Assembly: GCA_014380615.1 (NCBI GenBank)
Contig: JACMJM010000013.1
Location: 124,001 to 188,000, forward strand
Origin: Sphingobacteriaceae bacterium
Lineage (GTDB): Bacteria > Bacteroidota > Bacteroidia > Sphingobacteriales > Sphingobacteriaceae
Length of the DNA stretch: 64,000 nt
Direction: 5' to 3'
Each line of letters begins with the position of its first letter. Position 1 is the stretch's first letter. Positions 46,150 through 56,600 of the stretch are shown here, piece after piece. The position numbers were made by a program, and so were the translations under genes. The notes beneath the pieces are model-generated. The model saw only the letters and a program-made list of their open reading frames with translations. It was not told the DNA's origin and did no database searches.

Positions 46150-46551
46150 ATGAAAAAAATATTAGTTGTACTATTCCTTATGGCTGGTGCTGTGTCATTA
46201 AGCAAAGCACAGGGCCAGGGCGGCTTCCAGCAGAGAAGCCCCGAAGAAAGAGTTAAGATGCAAATGGAACGTTTGTCTCAAACGTTAAGCCTCACCGAAG
46301 ATCAGAAAACAAAAATCTCTGCCATCTACTTAGTTCAGGCAAAATCGAGAGACAGCCTTTTCACTTCCATGGGCCAAACCCCGGATCGTGACGCTATGAG
46401 AGCCAAAATGACCGAGATGAATGCCTCATCCGACAAAAAAGTACTTTCATTATTAAATGATGAACAAAAGAAAACGTACGAAGCTTACGTAAAGGAGCGT
46501 GGTAACAGAGGCTTTGGGGGAGGGCAGCGCCCGCCTCAAGGCACAAACTAA
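46150..46551 (+). CDS. Spy/CpxP-like small periplasmic protein
   Basis: A 133-residue exported protein with signal MKKILVVLFLMAGAVSLSKAQ. The mature part is helical and charged, with LTEDQKTKISAIY and LLNDEQKKTYEAY, matching the LTxxQ-type repeats of Spy/CpxP-like proteins and the DUF4890 group of Bacteroidota. The C-terminus is Gly/Arg-rich. It may act as an envelope chaperone. ATG 46150 gives the signal peptide; the longer frame to 46051 starts with TTG. It is monocistronic with its own terminator. Confidence 0.78.
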   Translation: MKKILVVLFLMAGAVSLSKAQGQGGFQQRSPEERVKMQMERLSQTLSLTEDQKTKISAIYLVQAKSRDSLFTSMGQTPDRDAMRAKMTEMNASSDKKVLSLLNDEQKKTYEAYVKERGNRGFGGGQRPPQGTN

Positions 46552-46567
46552 TCTAATTACCATCAGG

Positions 46568-46595
46568 GCCATCCGGAAAACCCGGGTGGCTTTTT
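46568..46595 (+). terminator. Terminator of the Spy-like gene
   Basis: GCCATCCGG (46568-46576) pairs with CCGGGTGGC (46582-46590), with one G-T pair, followed by TTTTTG. Confidence 0.75.
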
Positions 46596-46662
46596 GTTTA
46601 AGCTAAAAGCAGTGAAAAAGTACCAATACGTAGTACGGCGGTTTGAGATCTAAACCGGTAGA

Positions 46663-46770
46663 TTAACTAATAAATATGTTAATTCCTACTACGATAGCAA
46701 TTAATAAAAGGATTACTTCTACTACGATAGCTGCAGTTGCAACGTGATTAATGATAGTGTTTGCTTTCAT
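46663..46770 (-). CDS. Small membrane protein, 35 residues
   Basis: The frame opens MKANTIINHVATAAIVVEV and continues as an almost unbroken hydrophobic helix (ILLLIAIVVGINIFI) to the stop. The only charged residue within the hydrophobic stretch is one Glu at position 18. It has a good upstream promoter: TTTG (46822-46825), 20 bp, TATATTTA (46794-46801), predicting transcription start about 16 bases before the ATG. The terminator of the convergent Spy-like gene lies beyond its 3' end. No family recognised. Confidence 0.55.
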   Translation of the reverse strand: MKANTIINHVATAAIVVEVILLLIAIVVGINIFIS

Positions 46771-46793
46771 AATGAGGTTTTAATTTAGTTTTT

Positions 46794-46825
46794 TAAATAT
46801 AACATTTAAATAATTGGAAATCAAA
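46794..46825 (-). promoter_or_regulatory. Promoter candidate for the 35-residue ORF
   Basis: Minus strand: -33 TTTG, a 20-bp spacer and -7 TATATTTA, one mismatch from TAnnTTTG, 23 bp from the ATG. Confidence 0.5.
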
Positions 46826-46964
46826 CATATAATCAACAGCTACATTGCTTAAATGTTTGTTTCGTAATGCAAGTTTAGTTCCAAAAGCAAAGGCTTTTGA
46901 TGACTGGGGTCATAAAAAAAAATGATTTTTCTCAAAGAGCTATAAAAATATACTGGAAGCCAAG

Positions 46965-47021
46965 CTTAACATAAACTTAACACAACACGTCATATTTTTT
47001 AACAATAGCTTAATACTTTTG
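46965..47021 (+). promoter_or_regulatory. PHO-box-like repeat array and pstS promoter
   Basis: CTTAACA at 46965-46971 and 46976-46982 are separated by TAAA, and TTTAACA (46998-47004) and CTTAATA (47009-47015) by ATAG. All units fall on an 11-bp grid, with a weaker ACGTCAT at the middle position (46987). This is the 7-4-7 layout of PhoB/PhoP boxes. A perfect -7 box TACTTTTG (47014-47021) follows directly and no TTTG -33 is present, as expected for an activator-dependent promoter. The leader to pstS is about 140 bases; the rest of the 620-bp gap holds the 35-residue ORF and its promoter. Confidence 0.7.
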
Positions 47022-47170
47022 AGAGCATTAAAAAGCTATGTTTTAAATATATCTCCGATCTCACGCTAACATATACCAGTTTTAATTGTTGGTTCAATTT
47101 GGTGGTGTGAATCATGAATTTTGATCGTTTAACAGAGCTTGAGCAGAATTGATTTATAAAATAAAAAAAA

Positions 47171-48178
47171 ATGAAAAAAAATGTTTTGTTTATTGTTTTG
47201 ATCGCCTTTTTAGCTTCGTGCGGCGGAGGTGATAGCAGCAAAAGTTCGGGAGATCAAAAAGGCGAGATAAAGATTGATGGTTCGAGTACCGTTTATCCTT
47301 TATCAGAAGCGGTTTCTGAGGAATACAGAGCAGCTGAATCGGGTGTCAGAGTTACTGTTGGCGAGTCGGGAACTGGCGGCGGCTTTAAAAAGTTTTCGCG
47401 CGGTGAAATTGATATTAACGACGCGTCGCGTCCGATCACTGTCGAAGAGATCGAATTATGTACTCAGGGAGGTATAGAATTTATCGAGCTTCCTGTAGCT
47501 TACGACGGACTTGCCGTTGTAGTAAACAAAGCAAATACCTTTGTAGATCATTTAACTGTTGCCGAATTAAAGAAAATTTGGGAGCCGGAAGCTCAGGGTA
47601 AAATCAAAACCTGGAACCAGATACGGGCGAGTTTTCCTAACGAGCCGATAAATTTATACGGAGCCGGAACCGCCTCAGGAACCTATGATTATTTTACTGA
47701 AGCGATTGTAGGGAAAGCGAAATCATCTCGTGGCGATTACAATGCCAGTGAGGATGATAATGTGTTGGTAAAGGGAGTGTCGTCTGATAAAAATGCTTTG
47801 GGCTATTTCGGTTTAGCGTATTTCGAAAACAATTCCGATAAATTAAAGCTTGTTCCGATTAGTGCGGATGGTAAACCAGGAGTATTGCCAACTCAGGAAA
47901 CAGTAAGTAACGGCACGTACGCTCCGCTTTCAAGGCCAGAGTTTATCTATGTAAACGCAAAATCTGCCGACAGACCTGAGGTGAAATCTTTTATAGCTTT
48001 TTATCTGGAGAACGCACAAACTCTGGCTAAAGAAATTGGCTCTGTACCGTTGAAGGCCGAAGTTTATAAATTGGTTCAGGCTCGTTTTGATAAAAAAGTT
48101 ACCGGAAGTGCTTTCGGTAAAGGAAGAAGTACAATCGGTGTAAATATGACCGAGCTTTTAAATGTAGAGTCTAAATAA
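47171..48178 (+). CDS. pstS: Phosphate ABC transporter substrate-binding lipoprotein
   Basis: A 335-residue lipoprotein ([20 protein letters not shown]) that captures inorganic phosphate. Phosphate-binding segments are present: [35 protein letters not shown], and the [11 protein letters not shown] loop. It is the first gene of the pst operon. A structured 110-bp element separates it from pstC, which may keep pstS expression higher than that of the membrane parts. Confidence 0.96.
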   Translation: MKKNVLFIVLIAFLASCGGGDSSKSSGDQKGEIKIDGSSTVYPLSEAVSEEYRAAESGVRVTVGESGTGGGFKKFSRGEIDINDASRPITVEEIELCTQGGIEFIELPVAYDGLAVVVNKANTFVDHLTVAELKKIWEPEAQGKIKTWNQIRASFPNEPINLYGAGTASGTYDYFTEAIVGKAKSSRGDYNASEDDNVLVKGVSSDKNALGYFGLAYFENNSDKLKLVPISADGKPGVLPTQETVSNGTYAPLSRPEFIYVNAKSADRPEVKSFIAFYLENAQTLAKEIGSVPLKAEVYKLVQARFDKKVTGSAFGKGRSTIGVNMTELLNVESK

Positions 48179-48188
48179 ATATTATTAA

Positions 48189-48292
48189 GGCTGCCTCAAA
48201 AGTCGTTATCAACAACTTAAGCCTTTCGAAAGATTGTGCTACTAAGTTAAATCCGCCCAAAGGCGGATCAGCCTGACGACGATTTTTGAGGT
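48189..48292 (+). repeat. Branched inverted-repeat element between pstS and pstC
   Basis: Nested complementary segments: outer CCTCAAAAGTCGT (48194-48206) with ACGACGATTTTTGAGG (48276-48291); middle AACTTA (48214-48219) with TAAGTT (48243-48248); inner perfect CTTTCGAAAG (48223-48232); side hairpin ATCCGCC-CAAA-GGCGGAT (48251-48268). Folded RNA would form two arms closed by an outer stem. The terminal repeats also fit a small non-coding mobile element. There is no T-run, so it is not a simple terminator. Confidence 0.65.
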
Positions 48293-48312
48293 ATCCTCTT
48301 ACTTCCTTATAC

Positions 48313-49191
48313 ATGATAAGTTTAAAAGAAAGATTTATAGAGGCTTTCCTTTTTCTTTGCAGTTTGTTAACTGTATTAATTACCCTCGGAATCATTCTTA
48401 TTCTGTCATCTGAAACGATAAAGTTTTTTTCGGAGGTATCCATTATAGAGTTTTTTACAGAAACAGAATGGACGCCGCTGTTTGCGAACAAAAAGTTTGG
48501 TATTCTCCCCCTGGTTTGCGGGACTCTTTTGGTAACAACTATAGCAATTTTGGTGGCACTTCCCTTGGGATTAACCATTGCAGTTTATCTTAATGAATAC
48601 GCAAACCAAAAATTTACTGCGGTAGTTAAACCCCTACTCGAAATTCTAGCCGCAATACCAACAGTGGTTTACGGCTTTTTCGCTTTAACATTTGTTACTC
48701 CGCTTTTGCAGCGATATATACCCAACCTGTCGGGTTTTAATGCACTTTCGGCTGGCCTGGTTATGGGGGTAATGATAATACCCTATATTTCGTCGCTTAG
48801 TGAAGATGCGTTAAGGGCAGTTCCCAAGTCGCTTCGCGAAGCTGCGTACGGAATGGGTTCTACACGCCTGCAAACTGCTTTTAAAGTAATGGTTCCTGCG
48901 GCGTCATCGGGTATTATCGTATCGGTTATTATGGCTATTTCCAGGGCGATCGGCGAAACTATGATTGTTGCCATCGCAGCGGGCCAGGAGCCAAAGCTTA
49001 CTCTCAATCCATTAACATCGCTCGAAACAATTACTACCTATATCGTTCAGGTAAGCATGGGAGATGTACCCCGAAACTCCATCGAGTATAGTACCATATT
49101 TTCAGCAGGAATTACATTGTTTGTTTTTACCTTCCTTTTAAATAACATTAGCTTTGTTATTAAAAGAAAATATCATCAGAAGTATGAATAG
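48313..49191 (+). CDS. pstC: Phosphate ABC transporter permease PstC
   Basis: A 292-residue inner-membrane permease with six helices and the permease loop [20 protein letters not shown] preceding [17 protein letters not shown], typical of PstC. Start ATG 48313 was chosen; the longer frame begins with TTG at 48286 inside the repeat element. Its end overlaps pstA by 8 bp. Confidence 0.95.
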   Translation: MISLKERFIEAFLFLCSLLTVLITLGIILILSSETIKFFSEVSIIEFFTETEWTPLFANKKFGILPLVCGTLLVTTIAILVALPLGLTIAVYLNEYANQKFTAVVKPLLEILAAIPTVVYGFFALTFVTPLLQRYIPNLSGFNALSAGLVMGVMIIPYISSLSEDALRAVPKSLREAAYGMGSTRLQTAFKVMVPAASSGIIVSVIMAISRAIGETMIVAIAAGQEPKLTLNPLTSLETITTYIVQVSMGDVPRNSIEYSTIFSAGITLFVFTFLLNNISFVIKRKYHQKYE

Positions 49192-50041
49192 TTCACAGGT
49201 TAATCGTATTAAAGACACGGCATTTAAGTTTTTTGCCATTGCTTGTACGTTTTTCGGACTACTGGTGCTGGCTGTTCTTTTATATGATATTCTATCAAAA
49301 GGGTTAACCCGGATCGACTGGGATTTTATTGTAAATCTTCCTTCAAGGCGGGCTGCAAATGCGGGAATCTACACTGCTTTGCTGGGTATGATCTGGATTT
49401 TAATACTTACTGTAATAATCGCTTTCCCGATAGGCATAGCGGCCGGTATCTATTTGCAGGAATACGGCAAGAAAAATCGCTTTGCTAATATCATCGAAAT
49501 AAATATCGCTAATCTGGCCGGTGTGCCATCTATTATCTACGGTATTTTGGGCCTGGAACTGTTCGGCCGTATTCTGGGGCTTGGAAATAGTATCCTTACG
49601 GGAAGTTTAACACTCTCATTATTGGTTTTGCCTTTAATTATTGTTTCAACCCGGGAGGCTATTAAAGCTGTTCCCTCGTCGATACGTGAAGCCGCTTATG
49701 GACTTGGCGCTACAAAATGGCAAACCATTTACTCTATTGTTTTACCTTCATCTTTCGGAGGGATTTTAACAGGCTTAATTCTGGCTATATCCAGGGCCGT
49801 TGGAGAAACTGCTCCTTTAATTGTTATTGGTGCGCTGGTTTATGTGCCTTTTGCTCCAACCAACCCAATGGACGAATTTACAGTTCTTACTATACAAATA
49901 TTTAACTGGGTAACTCGTCCGCAGGCGGGCTTTGTTACAAATGCTGCGGCAGCCATTATTATTCTGCTTTTGTTTACTTTTATGATGAACGGAATCGCAG
50001 TTGTTTTAAGAAATAGATATAATAAAAAAACGAGGTTTTAA
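49184..50041 (+). CDS. pstA: Phosphate ABC transporter permease PstA
   Basis: A 285-residue permease with the EAA-like loop [20 protein letters not shown] and [17 protein letters not shown], diagnostic for PstA. ATG 49184 overlaps the pstC end by 8 bp; a longer frame to 49154 would overlap more and lengthen the N-terminus without similarity. It forms the membrane channel with PstC. Confidence 0.95.
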   Translation: MNSSQVNRIKDTAFKFFAIACTFFGLLVLAVLLYDILSKGLTRIDWDFIVNLPSRRAANAGIYTALLGMIWILILTVIIAFPIGIAAGIYLQEYGKKNRFANIIEINIANLAGVPSIIYGILGLELFGRILGLGNSILTGSLTLSLLVLPLIIVSTREAIKAVPSSIREAAYGLGATKWQTIYSIVLPSSFGGILTGLILAISRAVGETAPLIVIGALVYVPFAPTNPMDEFTVLTIQIFNWVTRPQAGFVTNAAAAIIILLLFTFMMNGIAVVLRNRYNKKTRF

Positions 50042-50047
50042 TCCGAA

Positions 50048-50800
50048 ATGCAAAAGCTTGAAGCAAGAAATGTAAATCTATTTTACGGGGAAAAACAGGC
50101 TCTGAAAGATATCAGCCTGGGCATCGACCCCAATACTGTAACTGCGTTTATCGGCCCTTCCGGTTGTGGCAAATCAACGTTCCTTCGTTGTTTTAACCGC
50201 ATGAACGATCTGATAGATAATGTTAAAATTACCGGCGACATTCTTATAGACGGAAGGAATATATATAAGAGTAAGATTAACGTTGATGAACACCGAAAGA
50301 AGATAGGAATGGTTTTTCAAAAGCCTAATCCATTTCCCAAAAGTATTTATGAAAACGTTGCCTTCGGTTTGAGAATTAAGGGAATTAAAAACAGGACTAT
50401 TCTTGATGAAACGGTAGAACGATCTCTAAAACAGGCGGCTTTATGGGAAGAGGTGAAAGATGATTTAAAAAAATCGGCTTTATCTCTATCGGGAGGACAG
50501 CAGCAACGCTTATGTATTGCCAGAACTATGGCGGTAGAACCATCGGTGATTTTAATGGACGAACCCGCATCGGCCCTTGATCCGCTATCTACCGCTAAGA
50601 TCGAGGAACTTATTTATGAACTCAAAAGTAAGTATACCATTGTTATTGTAACCCATAACATGCAGCAGGCTGCCAGAATAAGCGATAAAACAGCGTTCTT
50701 TTACTTAGGAGAATTAATTGAATACAACGCTACAACAACCATATTTACCAATCCAAAAAAGGAACAGACCCATAATTATATTACTGGCCGGTTCGGATAA
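50048..50800 (+). CDS. pstB: Phosphate ABC transporter ATPase PstB
   Basis: A 250-residue ABC ATPase with Walker [11 protein letters not shown]-loop [15 protein letters not shown], signature LSGGQQQRL, Walker [14 protein letters not shown] and H-loop VTHNM. The KPNPFPKS segment and the [16 protein letters not shown] end are PstB hallmarks. It lies 6 bp after pstA and 15 bp before phoU. Confidence 0.97.
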   Translation: MQKLEARNVNLFYGEKQALKDISLGIDPNTVTAFIGPSGCGKSTFLRCFNRMNDLIDNVKITGDILIDGRNIYKSKINVDEHRKKIGMVFQKPNPFPKSIYENVAFGLRIKGIKNRTILDETVERSLKQAALWEEVKDDLKKSALSLSGGQQQRLCIARTMAVEPSVILMDEPASALDPLSTAKIEELIYELKSKYTIVIVTHNMQQAARISDKTAFFYLGELIEYNATTTIFTNPKKEQTHNYITGRFG

Positions 50801-50815
50801 TATATCAGTACTATC

Positions 50816-51493
50816 ATGACGCATTTAGAAGAAGAATTACAAAAATTAAAAGTAGAAATGACTGAAATGGCAGTTTTGGTTACTTCTCAAATTGAGAAAA
50901 GCCTTACTGCGCTAGCCGAGGGGGATAAGGACCTTGCCAGCGAAGTTATTTTTAACGAGAAGCGCGTAAATGCTTATGAGCTTTCAATTGATAAAGAATG
51001 CGAAAATATTCTTGCTCTTCTTAATCCATTTGCAACTGATATGCGCTTTGTGTTTGCGACACTGAAAATAAACAGCAATTTCGAAAGAATAGGTGATAGT
51101 GCCGAAGGCATTGCCCAATACCTTTTAATGGCAGGCGAATGTTTTGATAAAGATTTGATAAAAGTAACCCGGTTTTCGGTAATGGCCGATACGGTAAACT
51201 CAATGCTGCAGTCTATCTCCAAAGCATACGCTACAGGCGATACTAAACTTGCCCGCACCATTTTTAATCAGGATAATATTCTGGATGAGATTAACAAAAG
51301 TGCTACCGATATAATAGCTGATTATTTAAAGAGCAAGTCGGCTAACGTACACCAGGCTTTATACCTGTTAACTATTATCAGAAAGCTTGAACGTGTGGGA
51401 GATCACATAACTAACATTGCTGAAGAGATTATCTTCCACATGGAAGCCAAAATTTTAAAGCACATTAAGAAGATCAAAAAGTCTGAAGCTTAA
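50816..51493 (+). CDS. phoU: Phosphate signalling regulator PhoU
   Basis: A 225-residue all-helical protein with two PhoU repeats and the metal-binding E/DxxxD type motifs, seen in RFVFATLKINSNFERIGD and LLTIIRKLERVGDHITNIAEE. PhoU couples Pst transport to the PhoR-PhoB system. No phoR or phoB gene is in the window. It ends in a hairpin shared with the convergent GH43 gene. Confidence 0.96.
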   Translation: MTHLEEELQKLKVEMTEMAVLVTSQIEKSLTALAEGDKDLASEVIFNEKRVNAYELSIDKECENILALLNPFATDMRFVFATLKINSNFERIGDSAEGIAQYLLMAGECFDKDLIKVTRFSVMADTVNSMLQSISKAYATGDTKLARTIFNQDNILDEINKSATDIIADYLKSKSANVHQALYLLTIIRKLERVGDHITNIAEEIIFHMEAKILKHIKKIKKSEA

Positions 51494-51530
51494 TGATACA
51501 GGGGCCAAAACTTTTGGTCCCTGTATCATT
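51492..51530. terminator. Bidirectional hairpin between phoU and GH43
   Basis: AATGATACAGGG (51492-51503, including part of the phoU stop codon) pairs with CCCTGTATCATT (51519-51530), with an inner CCAAAA/TTTTGG stem. There is no clear T-run on either side, but the location between convergent genes fits transcription termination or RNA end protection. Confidence 0.65.
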
Positions 51531-51533
51531 ACC

Positions 51534-52523
51534 CTATCTCTTTGCCGGTTTAATTCCCTCCGAAGTCATTACTACCCGTTTCATAGTTCCATCCCTGTTA
51601 TATTTTAAGTAGTCTATACACACCGATCGTCTGAAACTTCCGCCCTCTGTTGGAATCCCTCCGTTATGGTAAATAAAGTACCACTTACCTTTAAAGTCTA
51701 TAATAGCCTGGTGATTGGTATTTGAGTTGCCGGCAATCTCGTTCAAAATCCCTTTAAATTCCCATGGGCCGTGAATGCTCTTACTCATCGCATAAGCTAT
51801 TTTCTCCGGAAACTGATAGGCATAAGAGAGATAATATCTGCCTTTGCGTTTATGTACCCAGGGTGCTTCTGTGAAGTTCGGAAGCTGAATTTCTTTAAAT
51901 TCTCCATCCATTTCAATCATATTGTCTTTCAGCTTAACATAGTGAAGAGTAGTGTTGCCCCAAAATAAATAGGCTTGCCCGTCGTCGTCGATAAAAACCG
52001 TTGGGTCTATATCATCCCAGCTTATTTTCGCTTTCTTGGTCATGTCGTTTGTGATGAGGGCCGAACCACGGGCATCTTTGAAAGGGCCCAGGGGATTGTC
52101 AGCTACGGCAACTCCGATAGATTTTCCATGTATAGCGTTATGGCTCACTGTTGCGAACCAATAAAACTTTCCGTTTTTTTCTACAACCTGCGATGCCCAT
52201 GCATCATCTTTGGCCCATTTAAAATCCTTTACACTTAAGGGTACACTGTGTTCGGTCCAGTTAATCATATCCTCCGAAGAAAATACCAGCCAGTCGTGCA
52301 TAACATATCCTTCCCGCTTTGGGGGAGGCACATCATGACCAGTGTACAGGTACACTTTGTCTTTATAAACCAGCGCAGCTGGATCTGCGGTATATTTATG
52401 CGAAAACAGTGGATTTCCTTTCGATTTTATTAATGTATCCAGATGTGAGGCAGATAGAACGGTGGGAGCCAGTATCCAAACCAGCGGCAATAAATGTTTC
52501 GTGATTTTGCTTATAAGTGTCAT
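51534..52523 (-). CDS. Glycoside hydrolase family 43 protein, secreted
   Basis: A 329-residue five-bladed propeller with a signal peptide (HLLPLVWILAPTVLSAS). The three catalytic acids are visible: Asp in KYTADPAALVYKD (base), Asp in WDDIDPTVFIDDDG (pKa modulator) and Glu in NFTEAPWVHKRKG (acid). Family members are arabinan hydrolases, arabinofuranosidases, xylosidases or galactan exo-hydrolases. In this neighbourhood a role on arabinan or galactan side chains of rhamnogalacturonan-I is most likely. It stands alone between the pst operon and accA. Confidence 0.9.
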   Translation of the reverse strand: MTLISKITKHLLPLVWILAPTVLSASHLDTLIKSKGNPLFSHKYTADPAALVYKDKVYLYTGHDVPPPKREGYVMHDWLVFSSEDMINWTEHSVPLSVKDFKWAKDDAWASQVVEKNGKFYWFATVSHNAIHGKSIGVAVADNPLGPFKDARGSALITNDMTKKAKISWDDIDPTVFIDDDGQAYLFWGNTTLHYVKLKDNMIEMDGEFKEIQLPNFTEAPWVHKRKGRYYLSYAYQFPEKIAYAMSKSIHGPWEFKGILNEIAGNSNTNHQAIIDFKGKWYFIYHNGGIPTEGGSFRRSVCIDYLKYNRDGTMKRVVMTSEGIKPAKR

Positions 52524-52660
52524 ACGTACGTTTAATAATGCAATATAGAAAACTCATTTCTTACTCAATTTAAAATACCAAAATTTTCAATAATAGAATT
52601 AGCTTTTCCCTTTTGCGCTCTAAATTCCTAACTTAGCCCACTTGTCTAAGAGATTTGTGA

Positions 52661-53614
52661 ATGAATACATCGTTTGATTTCGAAAAACCTATTGCTGATC
52701 TTCAGCAGCAGATAGAGAAAGTAAAGCAGGTAGCCGATAAAACCAAAGTAGATATGTCTCCCACACTTGCAGAGCTGGAAGCCAATTTGGAGGCCACTAA
52801 GCAACGCATATATACTAACCTTAACGGGTGGCAAAATGTACAGATATCCAGGCATCCTGATCGGCCTTATACGTTGCAGTATATAGAAATGATTTGTGAT
52901 GATTTTATCGAAATGCACGGCGATCGCACTGTAAAAGATGATAAGGCTATTGTGGGCGGATTCGCAACCATTAACGGCCAAACCGTAATGGTAATAGGTC
53001 ACCAGAAGGGCACCAATACCAAGCTTAGGCAATATCGTAATTTTGGTATGGCTAATCCCGAAGGTTATCGTAAAGCTCTTCGGTTAATGCGGCTGGCAGA
53101 GAAATTCAATAAACCCGTAATTACTTTTATCGATACCCCCGGGGCGTTCCCTGGCCTTGAGGCCGAAGAACGGGGGCAGGGAGAAGCTATCGCAAGAAAT
53201 CTTCTTGAAATGTCGGTTTTGAAAGTGCCGATTCTTTGCTTTGTTGTTGGTGAAGGTGCTTCGGGCGGTGCTTTAGGAATAGGTATTGGTGATAAAGTGT
53301 ATATGCTGGAGCATACGTGGTATTCTGTAATTTCGCCCGAATCTTGTTCTTCCATTTTATGGAGAAGCTGGGATTTTAAAGAAAAAGCCGCCGAAGTATT
53401 GAAGCTCACCGCAGAGGATATGTACGCCAATGGACTGGTAGACGGTATAGTTCCCGAACCTTTAGGCGGAGCGCATCACGATCCGCAAAAAATGGCCGAG
53501 ACGATTAAAGACAAAATTCTTGAAGATCTGGCTATTTTAAAAAGTAAAGATATTGATCAGGTGATTGATGAGCGTATAGAAAAGTTCTGCGCCATGGGCG
53601 TTGTGCTTGAATAG
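52661..53614 (+). CDS. accA: Acetyl-CoA carboxylase carboxyltransferase subunit alpha
   Basis: A 317-residue subunit of the enzyme that makes malonyl-CoA for fatty acid synthesis. AccA marks: [15 protein letters not shown] opening, [43 protein letters not shown], and the oxyanion region [15 protein letters not shown]. It is a single gene with its own terminator. The beta subunit gene is not in the window. Confidence 0.97.
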   Translation: MNTSFDFEKPIADLQQQIEKVKQVADKTKVDMSPTLAELEANLEATKQRIYTNLNGWQNVQISRHPDRPYTLQYIEMICDDFIEMHGDRTVKDDKAIVGGFATINGQTVMVIGHQKGTNTKLRQYRNFGMANPEGYRKALRLMRLAEKFNKPVITFIDTPGAFPGLEAEERGQGEAIARNLLEMSVLKVPILCFVVGEGASGGALGIGIGDKVYMLEHTWYSVISPESCSSILWRSWDFKEKAAEVLKLTAEDMYANGLVDGIVPEPLGGAHHDPQKMAETIKDKILEDLAILKSKDIDQVIDERIEKFCAMGVVLE

Positions 53615-53627
53615 GCTGATATAGGTA

Positions 53628-53672
53628 CCAAAAAGAAGGCGGATACATTAATTGCATCCGCCTTCTTTTTGG
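53628..53672. terminator. Bidirectional terminator between accA and the DUF2723 gene
   Basis: A 17-bp perfect stem: CCAAAAAGAAGGCGGAT (53628-53644) with ATCCGCCTTCTTTTTGG (53656-53672). There is a T-run within the stem on either strand, so it can serve both convergent genes. Confidence 0.85.
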
Positions 53673-53682
53673 CTAAAAATCC

Positions 53683-56600
53683 CTATTGCATGCCTCCGAT
53701 TAATCGAGACTCTATTGGCTTAAACTGATTCTTTAATTTCTGGCTTAGAGCGAGTTGGCCGTGTTTTTCAGTCGTTTTTACCAGTTCGTTATAAACCTGC
53801 GCCCCAATTTGTAAATCATTTGACCCCTGAGTTGATAATCCCGCCATATAGTTAAGTTCGGCAAGAATATATGTCGCTGTATTTTCTACAAGTTTATTGG
53901 CCCGGGCGGTTTCTTTTACCTGATACAACAGGTCTGCTGTATAATATCTGTGAAGTATAAAGTAATACAGATAGTTTTTGTCGGGAATAACTTCCTGCGA
54001 TTTAAGCATAACCTTTCTCGCTTCTTCTGTTTTGCCTTCTTTTAAAAGGTTTTCGGCCAGTTGGTTGAAGCTTTTAATTATAATGGCTATCATTCTGGTA
54101 GATTCAGGATCAAGGTAAGAGGCATTTTTGATATTGCCCCACTTAAATTTATTTACCATGTTGTTGTACATGGCACTGGTATTAATTAATTCATCTTCAC
54201 GACCGCCGGTTGCCGTCGAATCAGGCAGGGCTGGTTTTAACGGAAGCAGCCTGTATGCGAATCCTTCATTATACAGGTATTTTTGAAGCCCGATGTAATT
54301 ATCTGCCGGTACGGTAACAGCAAAATAGATAGGCCTTTTCCAGTTATTGTGTGCGAGAATGTCGAGCATAGCCAGTTCAGCTTTGCTTACGTAATCCTTA
54401 TTATAAGTCCATTCCAAACTCGAAGCCACGTTGGCCGCTTGGTTGGCCGTTACTGTTTTGTTTGTCAGAACCTGGTTCGGGTCTATCGTAATTTTAAAGT
54501 TTTTAGTAGGAAGAATATTGTCTTTACTCCCATCCTGCATGGGTACCTTATCACTTTCATCATCAGAAGTGAGTACATCAAAAACAGTTTTTAGTTCTAC
54601 CGCACCCTCAACTTTATAATCATAATACCTGATCACATCTCTTACGCCCATCACAAATTTGTTGTTTGGCATAGTAATAGGCAGCGCTTCTGCCTCATTA
54701 ACTTTTTCTTTCATCTGGCGGATATACCAGTCGGTGCCCAGTAAACTTAAATTTACAACGCGCACATCAGGACGGATCCCTTCTACTTCCTGCACATACC
54801 ACAGGGGATAAGTATCATTATCGCCATAGGTGAATAAAATCGCATTGGGTGCGCACGACTCTAAATAATCAATAGCAAAATCGCGTGCTGTAGTTTTATC
54901 CGAGCGGTCATGATCGTTCCAGTTTTCTTTGGCCATAATTACCGGTGCGGCTAATAAACCTGCCACAGTTGCTACTATCCCGGCCGTAGAAGCCGAAACT
55001 TTCTGTCTTAATATTTCGGCAATGGCAGCTACCCCAAGTCCGATCCATATCGTGAAGGCATAAAACGATCCTGCGTAAGCATAATCACGTTCGCGAGGCT
55101 GCAAGGGGTTCTGATTCAGATATAACACAATGGCCATCCCGGTAAAAAAGAATAAAAGCCCTACTACACCAGCATCTTTTTGATTGCGTTTGAAATGCCA
55201 GAAAGCACCTATTAAACCCAGAATTAAGGGCAGGAAATACAGTCGGTTATAACCGTTGTTTTCTTTGATGCTTGGCGGTAAGTTATCCTGAGAGCCCAGG
55301 TGCCATGCGTCTAGAGGCTTAATTCCGCTTATCCAGTTTCCGCTGGTATTATTCCCGTGTCCCTGGTCGTCGTTTTGTCGGCCGGCAAAGTTCCAGAGGA
55401 AATATCGAGCATACATAAAGCCGGTTTGGTAACTAAAAAGAAACCCGAGATTGTGAGCGAAGGTTGGAGGTTCACTTTCACTTAATTTCATCCATTCGCG
55501 GTAGAATCCCACATGCGAAGCATCGTCGCTATACATTCTGGGCAGCAGTGTGTTACGGTCGTACACATATTCGTATTTTTTTCCGGCAATTTCATATTTT
55601 TCATCGCCTTTCCGGTAAATATTGCCGTTCTCTTTATAATCAACACGTTGCGAGTCATAATATTGACCGTACAATAATGGCCTGTCCCCATATTGTTCTC
55701 TACTTAAATAACTCAGTAAAGAGAAAACATTGTCGGGGTCGTTGTTATTTAACGTGGGATCAGCTTTAGCTCTGATAACGATCATGGCATAAGAACTATA
55801 TCCTAGTAAAATGAACGTGGTGCAAATAAGTGCCAGGTTAAGAATGGGTTTCAAATTGCGTATAGAATACAGTATTCCGTAAGCCAAGCCTCCGATAATA
55901 ATCGCGCCAAATACAATTACACCCGATCCGAACCCTAATCCAAGGGTATTAACAAAGAATAAATCTATGTAGGCCGCAAGCTTAACCACATACAGAATTA
56001 TACCATATTGTATTATTCCTAAGATAATTACACCAATGAACAGAGCCCAAAGCGTGCCGCTTGCTGTAGGTTTGGCATTGCGCCTGAAATAATAAACCAA
56101 TGCAATAGCAGGGATAGCCAAAAGGTTTAGCAAGTGAACCCCAATGGACAATCCCATAATGTAGGCGATAAAGATCAACCATTTGTCTGCGTCGGTATCC
56201 GAAGCGTGTTGATCCCATTTTAAAATGGCCCAAAAAACGATGGCTGTGCATAGAGATGAGAGCGCGTAAACTTCCGCCTCAACCGCCGAAAACCAAAACG
56301 TATCCGAGAAAGTATAGGCAAGGGCGCCCACGATACCAGAACCCATAATGGTTATCAGTTGTGTTTTTGTTACTTCTTCACCGGTTTTTACCATTACTTT
56401 TCTGGCAAGAGCGGTAATGGTCCAAAAAAGGAAGAGAATAGTAGCGGCACTTGCCAAAGCAGAACTCATATTCATCCAGAACGCTACCTGGCTTTTATCG
56501 CTGGCAAGCAACGAGAAAACCTTGGCTATCATGATAAATAACGGCGCCCCCGGCTGATGAACCACCTGCAATTTATAAGCGGAAGCTATAAATTCGCCTG

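Noticed and set aside
48286-48312. Earlier pstC start at TTG
   Set aside because: It falls inside the inverted-repeat element; ATG 48313 gives the normal permease N-terminus.
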